From Deltaproteobacteria bacterium (GTDB lineage Bacteria > Desulfobacterota > DSM-4660 > Desulfatiglandales > HGW-15), in NCBI GenBank assembly GCA_016932115.1, contig JAFGDM010000200.1, positions 1 through 36,099 on the forward strand: DNA of 36,099 nucleotides, in the 5' to 3' direction. Position 1 is the first letter of the stretch. Each line of letters begins with the position of its first letter. This document shows, piece after piece, positions 10,400-18,854 of the stretch. Position numbers and translations under genes: made by a program. The notes under the pieces were generated by a model. The model saw only the letters and a list, made by a program, of their open reading frames with translations, searched no databases and had not been told where the DNA came from.

Positions 10400-10744
10400 A
10401 TGCCAAGGGTTAAAAGAGGATTTAAAGCAAGGCAGAGGCGAAATAAAGTTCTGAAAGCGGCCAGAGGATTTCGTGGGGGCCACAGCAAGCTTTTCAAGAC
10501 CGCTTTCATCACGCTGAGCAGAGCGAGGATGTTTGCTTATCGCGATCGGAGAACCAGGAAACGTGATTTCAGGAATCTCTGGATCATGAGAATCAATGCA
10601 GCAGCGAGGCAAAACGGTCTCTCTTACAGTAAGTTCATGGGAGGCCTTCACAAAGCAGGCATTGATTTAGACAGAAAAACTCTGGCGGATATGGCGGTGA
10701 ATGATCCGACTGCCTTTGCGCAGGTGGCAAACCTTGTAAAATAA
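10400..10744 (+). CDS. rplT: 50S ribosomal protein L20
   Basis: 114 residues. L20 binds 23S rRNA early in 50S assembly and in many bacteria represses its own operon. The N-terminus ([19 protein letters not shown]) and [21 protein letters not shown] are diagnostic. GAGGG stands about 10 nt upstream. It is 51 nt after rpmI. The 185 nt before pheS is unusually long because a family B repeat lies there. Confidence 0.97.
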   Translation: MPRVKRGFKARQRRNKVLKAARGFRGGHSKLFKTAFITLSRARMFAYRDRRTRKRDFRNLWIMRINAAARQNGLSYSKFMGGLHKAGIDLDRKTLADMAVNDPTAFAQVANLVK

Positions 10745-10786
10745 GAGCATCCTTTAGAAGGCTCTTGCCGCGTTTGCGGTTCTGCG

Positions 10787-10873
10787 GATATAGACTTTCA
10801 GAAAATGATTTTGGCGAGGCTTTAGGGAGAAACCTGCGGAGGTGTACGACAAGTACACCGCACAGGGAATTCC
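10787..10873 (+). repeat. Dispersed repeat family B, copy B2, between rplT and pheS
   Basis: An 87 nt element running from about GATATAGACTTTCAG to GGGAATTCC. It matches the reverse complement of 30654-30740 over its whole length and B1 over the left half. It contains a strong hairpin: TGCGG-AG-GTGTAC pairs with GTACACCGCA around the loop GACAA, with a 2 nt bulge. It interrupts an otherwise conserved operon junction, and reading through it produces the false 55-residue N-terminal extension of pheS in the ORF track. Confidence 0.8.
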
Positions 10874-10929
10874 TACAGATAAGACAGTCCGAATTCTTTT
10901 TATGGAAGTTTGGAGATGGGCTGTTTTGC

Positions 10930-11937
10930 ATGATGGACGGTATTTTAGACCTGCAGAAAAAAGCGCTTGAGGAGCTTGATACGATTCATGACCGTAACGG
11001 ACTTGAAACGTTCAGGATCGCTTATTTGGGGAAAAAAGGGCTTGTCACGACCTGGATGAAAAAGCTTTCCGCCCTTGCTCCCGAGAGGAGGCCCGAAGCA
11101 GGCAGGTTGGCCAATCAGGTCAAAATGAATGTGACACGGTGTTATGAAGAAGCAAAGGAGAGGATCGCATTACAAAAGGAAAAAGTAGAGAGCTTTCTAG
11201 ATGTCACATTGCCGGGCCGTCGGTTCGCAAGAGGCTCGGTTCATCCCATCACCAAAGTCACACAAGAGATCTGCCGGATTTTTGTGAAGATGGGCTTCAG
11301 AATTGTGGAAGGCCCGGAAGTGGAATGGGATTATTATAACTTTGAGGCCTTGAACATTCCCAAGGATCACCCGGCGAGAGACATGCAGGATACCTTTTAT
11401 GTATCCGACAATGTGGTTCTGAGAACGCACACATCACCGATGGAAGTCCGGGTGATGGAAAGTCAAACCCCTCCGGTCAGAATCATTGCGCCGGGAAAGG
11501 TTTATCGCAGAGATTCGGATGTGACCCATACCCCCATGTTCCATCAGGTGGAAGGATTGTTGGTTGATAAAGGTATCTCGTTCAGCGACCTGAAGGGGAC
11601 TCTTACAAGCTTTGTCCATCAGATGTTCGGTTATGAGACGGCGCTGCGCTTCCGACCTAGTTTTTTCCCCTTTACGGAACCCAGCGCTGAGGTGGACATT
11701 CGTTGTGTTATTTGCAAGGGGAAGGGCTGTCGGACTTGCTCCAACACAGGCTGGCTTGAAATCCTTGGATCTGGGATGAATGACCCGGCAATTTATAAGT
11801 TCGTGGGGTACGACCCCGAGGTGTACTCAGGATTTGCATTCGGCATGGGGATTGAGAGGGTGGCGATGCTTAAGTATGGGATCGACGACATCCAGCTTTT
11901 TTACAAAAACGATATGCGGTTTCTGAGGCAGTTTTAA
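10930..11937 (+). CDS. pheS: Phenylalanyl-tRNA synthetase alpha subunit
   Basis: 335 residues from ATG 10930 (or the adjacent ATG 10933). It is the catalytic subunit of the (alpha-beta)2 class II enzyme. The ORF-track start at 10765 is rejected because the extra 55 residues are translated repeat B. The N-terminal coiled coil (about 1-90) is followed by the catalytic core with [47 protein letters not shown] and [15 protein letters not shown] small Cys cluster ([12 protein letters not shown]) sits before motif 3 and may bind zinc. The C-terminus NDMRFLRQF is the normal family ending. Its CAG TTT TAA is also the left end of repeat copy A2. Confidence 0.97.
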   Translation: MMDGILDLQKKALEELDTIHDRNGLETFRIAYLGKKGLVTTWMKKLSALAPERRPEAGRLANQVKMNVTRCYEEAKERIALQKEKVESFLDVTLPGRRFARGSVHPITKVTQEICRIFVKMGFRIVEGPEVEWDYYNFEALNIPKDHPARDMQDTFYVSDNVVLRTHTSPMEVRVMESQTPPVRIIAPGKVYRRDSDVTHTPMFHQVEGLLVDKGISFSDLKGTLTSFVHQMFGYETALRFRPSFFPFTEPSAEVDIRCVICKGKGCRTCSNTGWLEILGSGMNDPAIYKFVGYDPEVYSGFAFGMGIERVAMLKYGIDDIQLFYKNDMRFLRQF

Positions 11938-11995
11938 GAGAGACCCCCGTGCTTGGGGCCGCCGGCTTCAGCATTGCAAACAGCTAAATTGTTAC
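11929..11995 (+). repeat. Dispersed repeat family A, copy A2, overlapping the pheS stop
   Basis: 67 nt, beginning CAGTTTTAAGAGAGACCCCC and ending TAAATTGTTAC, the same length as A1. The first nine bases encode the last two residues and stop codon of pheS. Hairpin arms GTGCT.GGG.CC and GGCTT.AGCAT pair with G-U replacements relative to A1. It lies between pheS and pheT. Confidence 0.85.
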
Positions 11996-12043
11996 CATAT
12001 TTCCATCATTCCAGAAAATGAGTAAAGAGAATCAGGTTTTGAT

Positions 12044-14461
12044 ATGCGTGTCAGCCTCAATTGGTTGAAAGATTTTGTCGACCTCGAGATGTCCGTCGAT
12101 GATCTAGGCGAGGTTCTGACTATGGCCGGCCTGGAGGTCGAATCAAGAGAGCCTCTGGGTGGATCCCTGCAGGATGTGGTGGCGGGGAAAATTGTCTCGG
12201 TTCGGAGCCACCCCAGCTCGGAGAAGGCCCTGTTCCTCTGTGATGTGGACTCAGGACATGGGATTTTTCAGGTGGTTTGCGGCGCACCCAATGTGGAGGT
12301 CGGCATGGTGGCGCCCATTGCTTTACCGGGGGCTACGCTCCCCGGCGGGTTAAAGGTGAAAGAAAGCCGTATACGGGGCGAGATGTCGGTGGGCATGCTT
12401 CTTGCGGAAGACGAAATGGGCCTTACCGACGATCATATGGGTCTAATGGTCTTACCTGCTGATTTGGCTCCCGGTGCTTCCGTGGTCGACGCCCTTTGCC
12501 TGGATGATTCCGCCTTTGAGATCGCCATAACTCCCAATCGCGCCGACTGTGCTTCCGTGATCGGCATTGCAAGGGAAATCGCAGCACTTACAGGACAGTC
12601 GCTGCGCAGGCCGCACATCCGATTCAAGGAAGGCGACAGGCCCATCAATAGCTTGACGAGCGTTACAATCAATGATCCCGGCGGATGTCCAAGATACGCT
12701 GCCGGAATGGTGCTTGGTGTGGAGCTGAAACCTTCCCCTTTTTGGATCCGTTATAGACTCTTTATTTCGGGGATCAGGGCAATCAGCAATGTCGTTGACG
12801 TGACCAACTACGTACTTCTAGAGCTGGGTCAGCCGCTTCACGCTTTTGACTATGATCGATTGGTAGAGAACCGGATTGTTGTACGAAGGGCGAAGAAAGG
12901 GGAAAGTTTCACAACCCTGGATGGAAAGACCCACTCATTGAACTCTGAAAATTTGTTGATCTGCGACGCTCAGAGGGCTGTGGCGCTTGCCGGCATCATG
13001 GGCGGGCTCAATTCGGAGATCTACCAGGGATCAAAGAATGTTCTGGTGGAGAGTGCCTTTTTCGATCCTGTAACGATTCGAAGAGGATCTAAAGCCTTGG
13101 GAATATCCACAGAGGCTTCTTATCGCTTCGAGCGGGGCATAGACATTGAAGGCGTCGTAGCCGCTCTTAAGCGCTCCCTCATGCTCATGTCCGACTTGGC
13201 CGGTGGGGAAGTCGTTAACGGGATCATCGACAACTACCCCAGTCCGCATCATAGGCCTTTGATCGAGTTTAGTGCGGACAAGACCAACCGGTTTCTGGGG
13301 ACGACTCTGTCAGGCGGGACGATGGCCCGTTATCTCAGCGCTCTGGGAATGGAGGTTGAAAGAGAGGATGAAAACACCTTTCAAGTTAAACCTCCTGCTT
13401 TTCGGGTCGATATCACAAGGGACTGGGACCTTATGGAAGAGATAGCCAGGTTGGAAGGGTATCAGAGAATACCTGTCACCTTTCCCCCTATCAGAGCTTC
13501 CGAGGAACTTGATCCACCTGAAATTTTCTTGGGAGACAAAGTAAGGGCTTTGATGGTTGAAATGGGTTTTGCGGAAGTGATTTCATACAGCTTTATCTCC
13601 CCTGAATGTGCGGACAGACTCCAGACCCCAAAGGAAAGCCCCGTTAGATCCTTTGTAGGTTTGCTCAACCCTTTGACCGTGGAGCAGTCGGTCATGAGGA
13701 CGACCTTGATCCCCGGCCTTATGGCTGCCTTGGGGACCAATTTCGCCTACGGAGAAAAGGACCTTAAATGTTTTGAATGGGGACGTCTTTTCCTTGCACA
13801 AGGGGGTGAGCAATTGCCCGGGGAGAAGTACGCTTTTGCAGCGGTCATGAGCGGCCTTGCGATAAGAAAAACCTGGCACAGTGAGGAAAGACCGGTTGAT
13901 TTCTATGACATAAAGGGCGCGCTGGAAGGTTTCTTGGACGGGCTCGGTCTTAGTTCTTGTGCTTTCAAAAGGGGACAGACGCCTCCGTGGTACAGGCCTC
14001 AGGCTGCCGCCCTTGTGACATTGAAAGGTATAGTTTTGGGCACTGTGGGAGAGCTTGCCAAAGAGGTCGTGAAAAGCTTCGACCTCGATGAAACGAGGGT
14101 TTTTGCTTTTGAGCTGGATGGGAGTCTGCTCTTGGATCACGCCTTTCCTGAAACCTTTTTCAAGCCTCTTGCCAAATTTCCGGCTGCAATCAGAGATGTT
14201 TCTCTGGTCGTCGGAAAGGACGTCGAATGCGACGGCATTCAGAAGATCATCGAGAGGGAAGGTGGGGAACTCCTTGAATCGGTGAGTCTTTTCGACCTCT
14301 ATGAGGGGGGCAAGATCGGACCGGCGGAAAAGGCATTGGCTTTCAGGATATGTTATAGATCCAAAGAGACCACGCTTGAGGGCAGAGACATTAACGTGCT
14401 CCATGAACGTATTATCGGAAAATTAGGGAAGGAGACGGGGGCCAGGCTGCGAGAGAGTTGA
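12044..14461 (+). CDS. pheT: Phenylalanyl-tRNA synthetase beta subunit
   Basis: 805 residues, the normal bacterial length. It partners PheS, recognises tRNA-Phe and carries editing activity. Domains in order: N-terminal core starting MRVSLNWLKDFVDL, an EMAP/tRNA-binding domain (about 40-150, VVAGKIVSVRSHPSSEKA), the B3/B4 editing domain (about 215-390, including HAFDYDRL and EASYRFERGID), B5, a catalytic-like core (MRTTLIPGLM, FEWGRLF), and a C-terminal FDX-ACB anticodon domain (FPAAIRDVSLVV). The Shine-Dalgarno is weak (AGG about 7 nt upstream). It is separated from pheS by repeat A2. No frame disruption is seen. Confidence 0.97.
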   Translation: MRVSLNWLKDFVDLEMSVDDLGEVLTMAGLEVESREPLGGSLQDVVAGKIVSVRSHPSSEKALFLCDVDSGHGIFQVVCGAPNVEVGMVAPIALPGATLPGGLKVKESRIRGEMSVGMLLAEDEMGLTDDHMGLMVLPADLAPGASVVDALCLDDSAFEIAITPNRADCASVIGIAREIAALTGQSLRRPHIRFKEGDRPINSLTSVTINDPGGCPRYAAGMVLGVELKPSPFWIRYRLFISGIRAISNVVDVTNYVLLELGQPLHAFDYDRLVENRIVVRRAKKGESFTTLDGKTHSLNSENLLICDAQRAVALAGIMGGLNSEIYQGSKNVLVESAFFDPVTIRRGSKALGISTEASYRFERGIDIEGVVAALKRSLMLMSDLAGGEVVNGIIDNYPSPHHRPLIEFSADKTNRFLGTTLSGGTMARYLSALGMEVEREDENTFQVKPPAFRVDITRDWDLMEEIARLEGYQRIPVTFPPIRASEELDPPEIFLGDKVRALMVEMGFAEVISYSFISPECADRLQTPKESPVRSFVGLLNPLTVEQSVMRTTLIPGLMAALGTNFAYGEKDLKCFEWGRLFLAQGGEQLPGEKYAFAAVMSGLAIRKTWHSEERPVDFYDIKGALEGFLDGLGLSSCAFKRGQTPPWYRPQAAALVTLKGIVLGTVGELAKEVVKSFDLDETRVFAFELDGSLLLDHAFPETFFKPLAKFPAAIRDVSLVVGKDVECDGIQKIIEREGGELLESVSLFDLYEGGKIGPAEKALAFRICYRSKETTLEGRDINVLHERIIGKLGKETGARLRES

Positions 14462-14464
14462 GGC

Positions 14465-14794
14465 ATGTCAATGGATGTTCCTGAAGGCAAAAGGTATTTC
14501 AGGATAGGCGAGGTTAGCCGCATGATCGGCGTCGAGCCCTATGTCTTGAGATATTGGGAAGGTGAGTTTCCGCAGATCCGGCCGAACAGGGCCGACACCA
14601 ATCAACGTATCTACCAAAAAAAGGACCTCGAAACAATCATTGAAATAAAGAGGCTTCTTTACGAAGAAAAATTGACGATTGAAGGGGCACGGCAGAGACT
14701 CAAACAGCGAAGGCAGGAAACTGAGCCGGATGCCAAAGCCTTGATAGATGAACTGAGAACGGGCCTCCGAGACCTACTCAAAATTTTGTCCTAG
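14465..14794 (+). CDS. MerR-family transcriptional regulator (short form)
   Basis: 109 residues. An N-terminal MerR winged helix-turn-helix is clear: YFRIGEVSRMIGVEPYVLRYWEGEFPQIRP, with NQRIYQKKDLETIIEIKRLLYEEKLTI as the wing and the start of the dimerisation helix. The C-terminal effector domain is lacking; only a short helix follows. A short MerR-like gene directly after pheT is a recurrent arrangement in Deltaproteobacteria and Gammaproteobacteria-like clusters, often followed by tRNA-Pro, but no tRNA is present here. ATG 14471 is an alternative start with better spacing from GAGG. It lies 3 nt after the pheT stop and 3 nt before the SDR gene, so it is translationally coupled. Targets are unknown. 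Confidence 0.85.
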   Translation: MSMDVPEGKRYFRIGEVSRMIGVEPYVLRYWEGEFPQIRPNRADTNQRIYQKKDLETIIEIKRLLYEEKLTIEGARQRLKQRRQETEPDAKALIDELRTGLRDLLKILS

Positions 14795-14797
14795 ATC

Positions 14798-15538
14798 ATG
14801 AGACTTGAATATCGCAGGGCGCTGATTACAGGTGCGGGGCAGGGCATCGGTAGGGCTTGCGCCGAAGTCTTTGCTGAGCGAGGGGCAGATCTTGTTCTGC
14901 TGGACAGGAACCCTGAAACCCTAGAAATTGCCGTGAAGGCAGCAATGGACAGGGGAAGCAAGGTTACCGCCCTGACGTTGGACCTAACGGATTTGGAAAG
15001 CCTTGAAGGAAAATTGGATCAAGCATGCCGCGATTTGCCGATCGATATTCTTGTCAACAACGCAGGTTTCGATCGGCCCGGAACCTCGGCCCGGCTTGAG
15101 ATGTCAGGATTCTCCGAAGTGCTTGGAATCCACCTGTCCGTTCCCCTGTTTTTGATCAAGCTTTTTCTACCTACGATGAAGGCAAGGAAGTGGGGCCGAA
15201 TCATCAATGTGAGTTCAATCTACGGCCTAATCGGTGCCAAAGCCGAGGTCGCCTATTCAACGGCCAAAGCCGGTCTCATCGGGTTGACTAAGTCAATCGC
15301 CAGGGAGGCGGGACCCCGCGGCGTCACCGTCAATGCCGTGGCGGCCGGCCTCACGCGTACCCCGACCATTGAGAAAATGATGGCGGAAAAATACAAACAG
15401 GATATCATCATTGAAACCCCGTTGGGCCGAATGGCGGAGCCCGAAGAAATCGCTCGTGTCATTGCATTTCTCGCATCAGAAGATGCCTCCTATATCACCG
15501 CGGCAGTGATTCCCGTCTCAGGCGGATGGGGAATATAA
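14798..15538 (+). CDS. SDR-family oxidoreductase (FabG-like)
   Basis: 246 residues, the classical short-chain dehydrogenase/reductase length. The NAD(P) motif TGAGQGIG is at about residue 11, NNAG follows, and the catalytic Ser139/140, Tyr153 and Lys157 are in NVSSIYG and YSTAK. The C-terminus (ASYITAAVIPVSGGWGI) is typical of FabG-type 3-oxoacyl reductases. The Asp in LLDRN after the second strand favours NAD over NADP by family rule. It could be a 3-hydroxyacyl or other secondary alcohol dehydrogenase; the substrate cannot be read. It begins 3 nt after the MerR-like gene and ends the operon. The liv promoter follows. Confidence 0.85.
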   Translation: MRLEYRRALITGAGQGIGRACAEVFAERGADLVLLDRNPETLEIAVKAAMDRGSKVTALTLDLTDLESLEGKLDQACRDLPIDILVNNAGFDRPGTSARLEMSGFSEVLGIHLSVPLFLIKLFLPTMKARKWGRIINVSSIYGLIGAKAEVAYSTAKAGLIGLTKSIAREAGPRGVTVNAVAAGLTRTPTIEKMMAEKYKQDIIIETPLGRMAEPEEIARVIAFLASEDASYITAAVIPVSGGWGI

Positions 15539-15545
15539 GGAGGGT

Positions 15546-15568
15546 GCTCGGCGCACGGCACACGGTGT
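15546..15568 (+). repeat. GC-rich short repeat, family C copy C1
   Basis: GCTCGGCGCACGGCACACGG resembles the motif downstream of livF at 20276-20318. It lies between the SDR stop and the liv promoter. Only two copies are seen in the window. Confidence 0.45.
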
Positions 15569-15578
15569 AGCTTTTTTA

Positions 15579-15607
15579 TTGACACCTTCGGCGCATTTAC
15601 ATATAGT
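15579..15607 (+). promoter_or_regulatory. Strong sigma70 promoter for the liv operon
   Basis: TTGACA (15579-15584), a 17 nt spacer and TATAGT (15602-15607). This is the best promoter match in the window. It would start transcription about 65 nt before the livJ ATG at 15680. Confidence 0.8.
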
Positions 15608-15679
15608 GGCGCACCTAAAAGGGGAGGTTTTTTGACCGGTTATGGAACAAACTTTTTTGATTTCAAGAAGGGAGGGGCT

Positions 15680-16918
15680 ATGATGGTTCAGAGAATCTTG
15701 AGTTTAAGGAGGGGGATCTTGTTGGTGTTGATGTTTGCGGTACTATCCTTTGTGATTATGTCCGCTCCGGCCGAGGCGAGAAACATCAAAGTGGGAATCA
15801 TCGACTGCTATAGCGGTCCTGCAGCAGTCTATGGAAATGACGCCCTCAACGGCTTTAAGCTGGCCCTGGAAGAGATCAATAAAGAGGGCGTTCTTGGGGG
15901 AAAGATCGAATTCACCACGAGAGACACCAAATTCAAGGTGGACATCGGTCTCAACCTGGCCAAAGAATTGGTCATGAGAGAAAATGTGGATGTTCTGGTG
16001 GGCACCATCAACAGCGGCGTGGCCCTAGCGGTTTCGGATGCCGTGTCCAAAAAAGAGAAAGTCCCCTTTATCGTATGGATATCCAAAGATGAAAAAATCA
16101 CGGGTGCCGCAGGCCATCGATATGTTTTCTCAACGGCCGACAATACGGCCCAGGGAGGAAAGGCCGGTGGTGTGGGCTTGGCCAAGAAACCGTACAAGAA
16201 ATACTGGATCGCCGGAGATGATTACTCTTACGGGCACGCGATCGCCGATTCGGCATGGAAAAACCTGAAAGCTTTGAAACCGGACGTGGAGAAAGTCGGG
16301 GAATCGTGGTGGAAAATCGGCGAACCGGATCTCGTGCCTTACTTCACCTCAATCATCTCGGCCAAACCCGATGCCGTCATCCTATGCACCGGCGGCGCCA
16401 GCATGACCAATGCCATGAAAGCCCTGAAATCCACAGGCATGGCGGCGAAGATTCCTTCCTGGATCCACACGGCCATCGATCATGCCGTTCTGAAACCTCT
16501 CGGCGCAGAAGCACCCGAGGGGGTGTTGGGGACGATCCAGTATCTTTTCTACTATCCCGAAACGCCTGAGAACAAAGCCTTTGTGGACGCTTTTCAGAAG
16601 GCCTACGGAAACCCGCCCGGTTTCCCTGCGTTCAATGCCTACCTGACCGCCCAATACATTGCCGACGGTTTTAGGAAAGCCGGAAAGATCGACAAGGAAA
16701 AATTCGTGGATGCCTTGGAAGGCCTGAAGGTAAAAAATCCCGTCGGCGGCACGGTGGAGATGAGAGCCTGCGACCACCAGGCTGTATTCCCGATATATTT
16801 CGGCGTCACCAAGAAACTCCCAAAATATGATTTCGTAGTTGCGAGCGACATCACGACCTTGAAAGGATCGGATGTTTTGCCCACGTGCGAAGAAATCAAG
16901 CAATCCCGGCAGAAGTAG
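15680..16918 (+). CDS. livJ: ABC transporter substrate-binding protein, branched-chain amino acid type
   Basis: 412 residues from ATG 15680, preceded by GGGAGGGG. The ORF-track TTG at 15632 has no comparable ribosome site. A signal peptide is visible (RRGILLVLMFAVLSFVIM, cleavage near PAEARN). The mature protein is a type I periplasmic binding protein (Peripla_BP_6): KVGIIDCYSGPAAVYGNDALNGFKLALEEIN is the typical first strand-helix unit, followed by a second lobe around KYWIAGDDYSYGHA. It delivers its ligand to LivH/LivM. LIV-type binding proteins in anaerobes also take aromatic acids, amides or other solutes, so leucine, isoleucine or valine is only the default. The symbol reflects operon position. 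Confidence 0.9.
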   Translation: MMVQRILSLRRGILLVLMFAVLSFVIMSAPAEARNIKVGIIDCYSGPAAVYGNDALNGFKLALEEINKEGVLGGKIEFTTRDTKFKVDIGLNLAKELVMRENVDVLVGTINSGVALAVSDAVSKKEKVPFIVWISKDEKITGAAGHRYVFSTADNTAQGGKAGGVGLAKKPYKKYWIAGDDYSYGHAIADSAWKNLKALKPDVEKVGESWWKIGEPDLVPYFTSIISAKPDAVILCTGGASMTNAMKALKSTGMAAKIPSWIHTAIDHAVLKPLGAEAPEGVLGTIQYLFYYPETPENKAFVDAFQKAYGNPPGFPAFNAYLTAQYIADGFRKAGKIDKEKFVDALEGLKVKNPVGGTVEMRACDHQAVFPIYFGVTKKLPKYDFVVASDITTLKGSDVLPTCEEIKQSRQK

Positions 16919-16930
16919 ATTTTTGAGGAT

Positions 16931-16951
16931 GGGGAGGAAGTTTTCCTCCCC
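16931..16951 (+). promoter_or_regulatory. Perfect hairpin between livJ and livH
   Basis: GGGGAGGAA pairs with TTCCTCCCC around a 3 nt loop, 12 nt after the livJ stop. There is no T-run, so it is not a standard terminator. Such hairpins often stabilise the binding-protein part of an ABC operon mRNA or cause partial attenuation, giving more binding protein than permease. That role is inferred from known maltose and histidine operons. Confidence 0.65.
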
Positions 16952-16975
16952 GTCTCTCATCTCCATGAAAGGTGA

Positions 16976-17863
16976 GTGAGCATCGTGACGGATCTCGGTG
17001 CGTTGGGAAGTCAGTTTTTTGTCGGGCTCAGTCGCGCCATGATCTTGTTTGTCGTGTGTTCCGGACTGAGCTTTGTCCTCGGTGTGCTGAGGGTTCCCAA
17101 CATCGCCCACGGTTCCCTTTACATGATCGGGGCGTTTTCGGCATACAGCATCACCAAACTTGTGGCCGGCCCGGCGGGTTTCTGGCTCGCCTTGATCCTG
17201 GCTCCCTTTGTGGTGGCCCTTGTCAGCCTCGTGGCGGAAAGGGCCCTTTTCTGCCACCTCTACCAGCGCGAGCACCTGATGCTCCTTCTCTTCACATTCG
17301 CCCTCAGCCTGATTCTGGGGGACCTGGTCAAAATCATATGGGGTGCGGAATACAAATCCATCATGGCTCCCGAGGTGTTCAACGGATCGGTGAGTCTGCT
17401 GGGCGCATCGATTCCGCGGTACAACTTCTTTCTTCTTATTGTTGGGCCTCTGGTCGCGGTGGGGTTGTGGTTCTTTACAAACAAGACGAAAATGGGAAAA
17501 ATCGCGAGAGCCGCCGCCGTTGACCGGGAAATGGTCGGAGCGGTGGGCATCAATGTGAGCTGGGTTTTCGCCTTTGCTTTTGTCCTGGGGTGTTTTCTAG
17601 CCGGTCTGGGCGGTGCTCTGGTTGCTCCCACGGTCAGCATCACACTGGGGATGGACCACAATCTCATCATCGAGGCTTTCTTGATTGTGACCATCGGAGG
17701 TCTCGGTAACATGTGGGGCGCCATGGTGGGTTCCCTGATTTTCGGCCTGTCCCAGGCTTTCGGCGTCCTGTTCTGGCCTCAATTTGCGATTGTCTTTCCT
17801 TACATGGCGGTGGTGATCGTTCTTTTGTGGCGTCCTACGGGAATGCTCAAATCGGTTTGGTGA
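16976..17863 (+). CDS. livH: Branched-chain amino acid-type ABC permease LivH
   Basis: 295 residues from GTG 16976. GTG 16985 (292 aa) is better spaced from AAAGG and may be the true start. About eight hydrophobic segments are visible, starting with FFVGLSRAMILFVVCSGLSFVLGV. The family motif GVLRVPNIAHGSLYMIGAF is present near the N-terminus, and VGAVGINVSWVFAFAFVLGCFLAGLGGAL marks the BPD_transp_2 region that contacts the ATPases. It forms the membrane channel with LivM. It is 14 nt before livM. Confidence 0.92.
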   Translation: MSIVTDLGALGSQFFVGLSRAMILFVVCSGLSFVLGVLRVPNIAHGSLYMIGAFSAYSITKLVAGPAGFWLALILAPFVVALVSLVAERALFCHLYQREHLMLLLFTFALSLILGDLVKIIWGAEYKSIMAPEVFNGSVSLLGASIPRYNFFLLIVGPLVAVGLWFFTNKTKMGKIARAAAVDREMVGAVGINVSWVFAFAFVLGCFLAGLGGALVAPTVSITLGMDHNLIIEAFLIVTIGGLGNMWGAMVGSLIFGLSQAFGVLFWPQFAIVFPYMAVVIVLLWRPTGMLKSVW

Positions 17864-17876
17864 TGAGGAGTCGAGC

Positions 17877-18854
17877 TTGCAAAAAAGCACCCTGAATCCG
17901 AATGTTCTGTGGCCCTGGACATTGATCCTGGTGCTCCTGATTTTTTTACCCTTCATTATTCCCCGGTTCTACACCTATATTCTCGCCGTGATCTTCGTGA
18001 CCGCCCTTCTGGCCATGAGCCTCAACATGGTGGTTGGCCACGGCGGTCTGTTCCAGTTCCATCACGCTGTTTTTTACGGGGTCGGAGCCTACGCCTTTGC
18101 CCTGATGCTCATGAAAACAGCTATGCCCATGTGGGTGTGCTTCACAGTCTCGCCCTTCATTGCAGCCGCCGCGGGGTTCCTGATCGGATGGTTTTGCGTT
18201 CGTTTGGCGAACCTCTATTTCGCCATGCTCCAGATTTCGCTGGGGTCTCTCATCTGGGCGATTGCCTTTCGGTGGTATGACCTGACCCACGGGGATGACG
18301 GTCTTCACGGAGTGCCGATTCCCGATTGGATCTCGTCCACCTCGGGCGCCTACTATTTCATTCTTTTCTTTTTGGTCCTTTGTCTGATCGCCATGTACAT
18401 CATATACCATTCACCCTTCGGGACCACCATGCAGGCCATCCGGGACAATCCTGCCCGTTGTTCCGCGGTCGGTATCAACGTAAGACGGCACCAGCTCACG
18501 GCGATCGTGATCGCCACTTTTTTTGCAGGGGTTGCAGGCGTTCTTTTCGTGGTTCTGGAACACTCCGTGTTTCCTGACCTGCTTTTCTGGGTCCTCTCTC
18601 TGGAGATCTTCATCATGTGCCTTCTTGGGGGCTGGTTCACCTTTGCGGGTCCCATCCTTGGAGCCGCCGTCACGGTGGCACTTAGGACCTTTGTCGGCAT
18701 CTACACAGAATACTGGACGTTGATTCTTGGTATTCTTCTTATTCTTTTAATTTTCTTCCTGCCCGAGGGCGTAATGGGCCTCTTCCAGCGGAAGCTGAGG
18801 AACCGCCGGTACGAAGAGGGGGCTCCGGGAAAGAGACGGCATGCTCAAGGTTGA
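17877..18854 (+). CDS. livM: Branched-chain amino acid-type ABC permease LivM
   Basis: 325 residues from TTG 17877, supported by GAGGAG 6 nt upstream. The hydrophobic segments and the motifs ALLAMSLNMVVGHGGLFQFHHAVFYGVGAY and NPARCSAVGINVRRHQLTAIVIA identify LivM. The second is the coupling region for the ATPase. The C-terminus is basic and overlaps the livG start by 14 nt, which implies translational coupling. Confidence 0.92.
   Translation: MQKSTLNPNVLWPWTLILVLLIFLPFIIPRFYTYILAVIFVTALLAMSLNMVVGHGGLFQFHHAVFYGVGAYAFALMLMKTAMPMWVCFTVSPFIAAAAGFLIGWFCVRLANLYFAMLQISLGSLIWAIAFRWYDLTHGDDGLHGVPIPDWISSTSGAYYFILFFLVLCLIAMYIIYHSPFGTTMQAIRDNPARCSAVGINVRRHQLTAIVIATFFAGVAGVLFVVLEHSVFPDLLFWVLSLEIFIMCLLGGWFTFAGPILGAAVTVALRTFVGIYTEYWTLILGILLILLIFFLPEGVMGLFQRKLRNRRYEEGAPGKRRHAQG

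Noticed and set aside
10765-10929. N-terminal extension of pheS in the ORF track
   Set aside because: It is translated repeat B and not shared with PheS proteins; ATG 10930 gives the normal length.
13583-14404. 273 aa minus-strand ORF
   Set aside because: It lies wholly antisense to pheT, has no recognisable motif and no ribosome site; a shadow frame.
16382-17275. 297 aa minus-strand ORF
   Set aside because: It is antisense to livJ and livH, rich in Gly/His/Arg typical of shadow frames.
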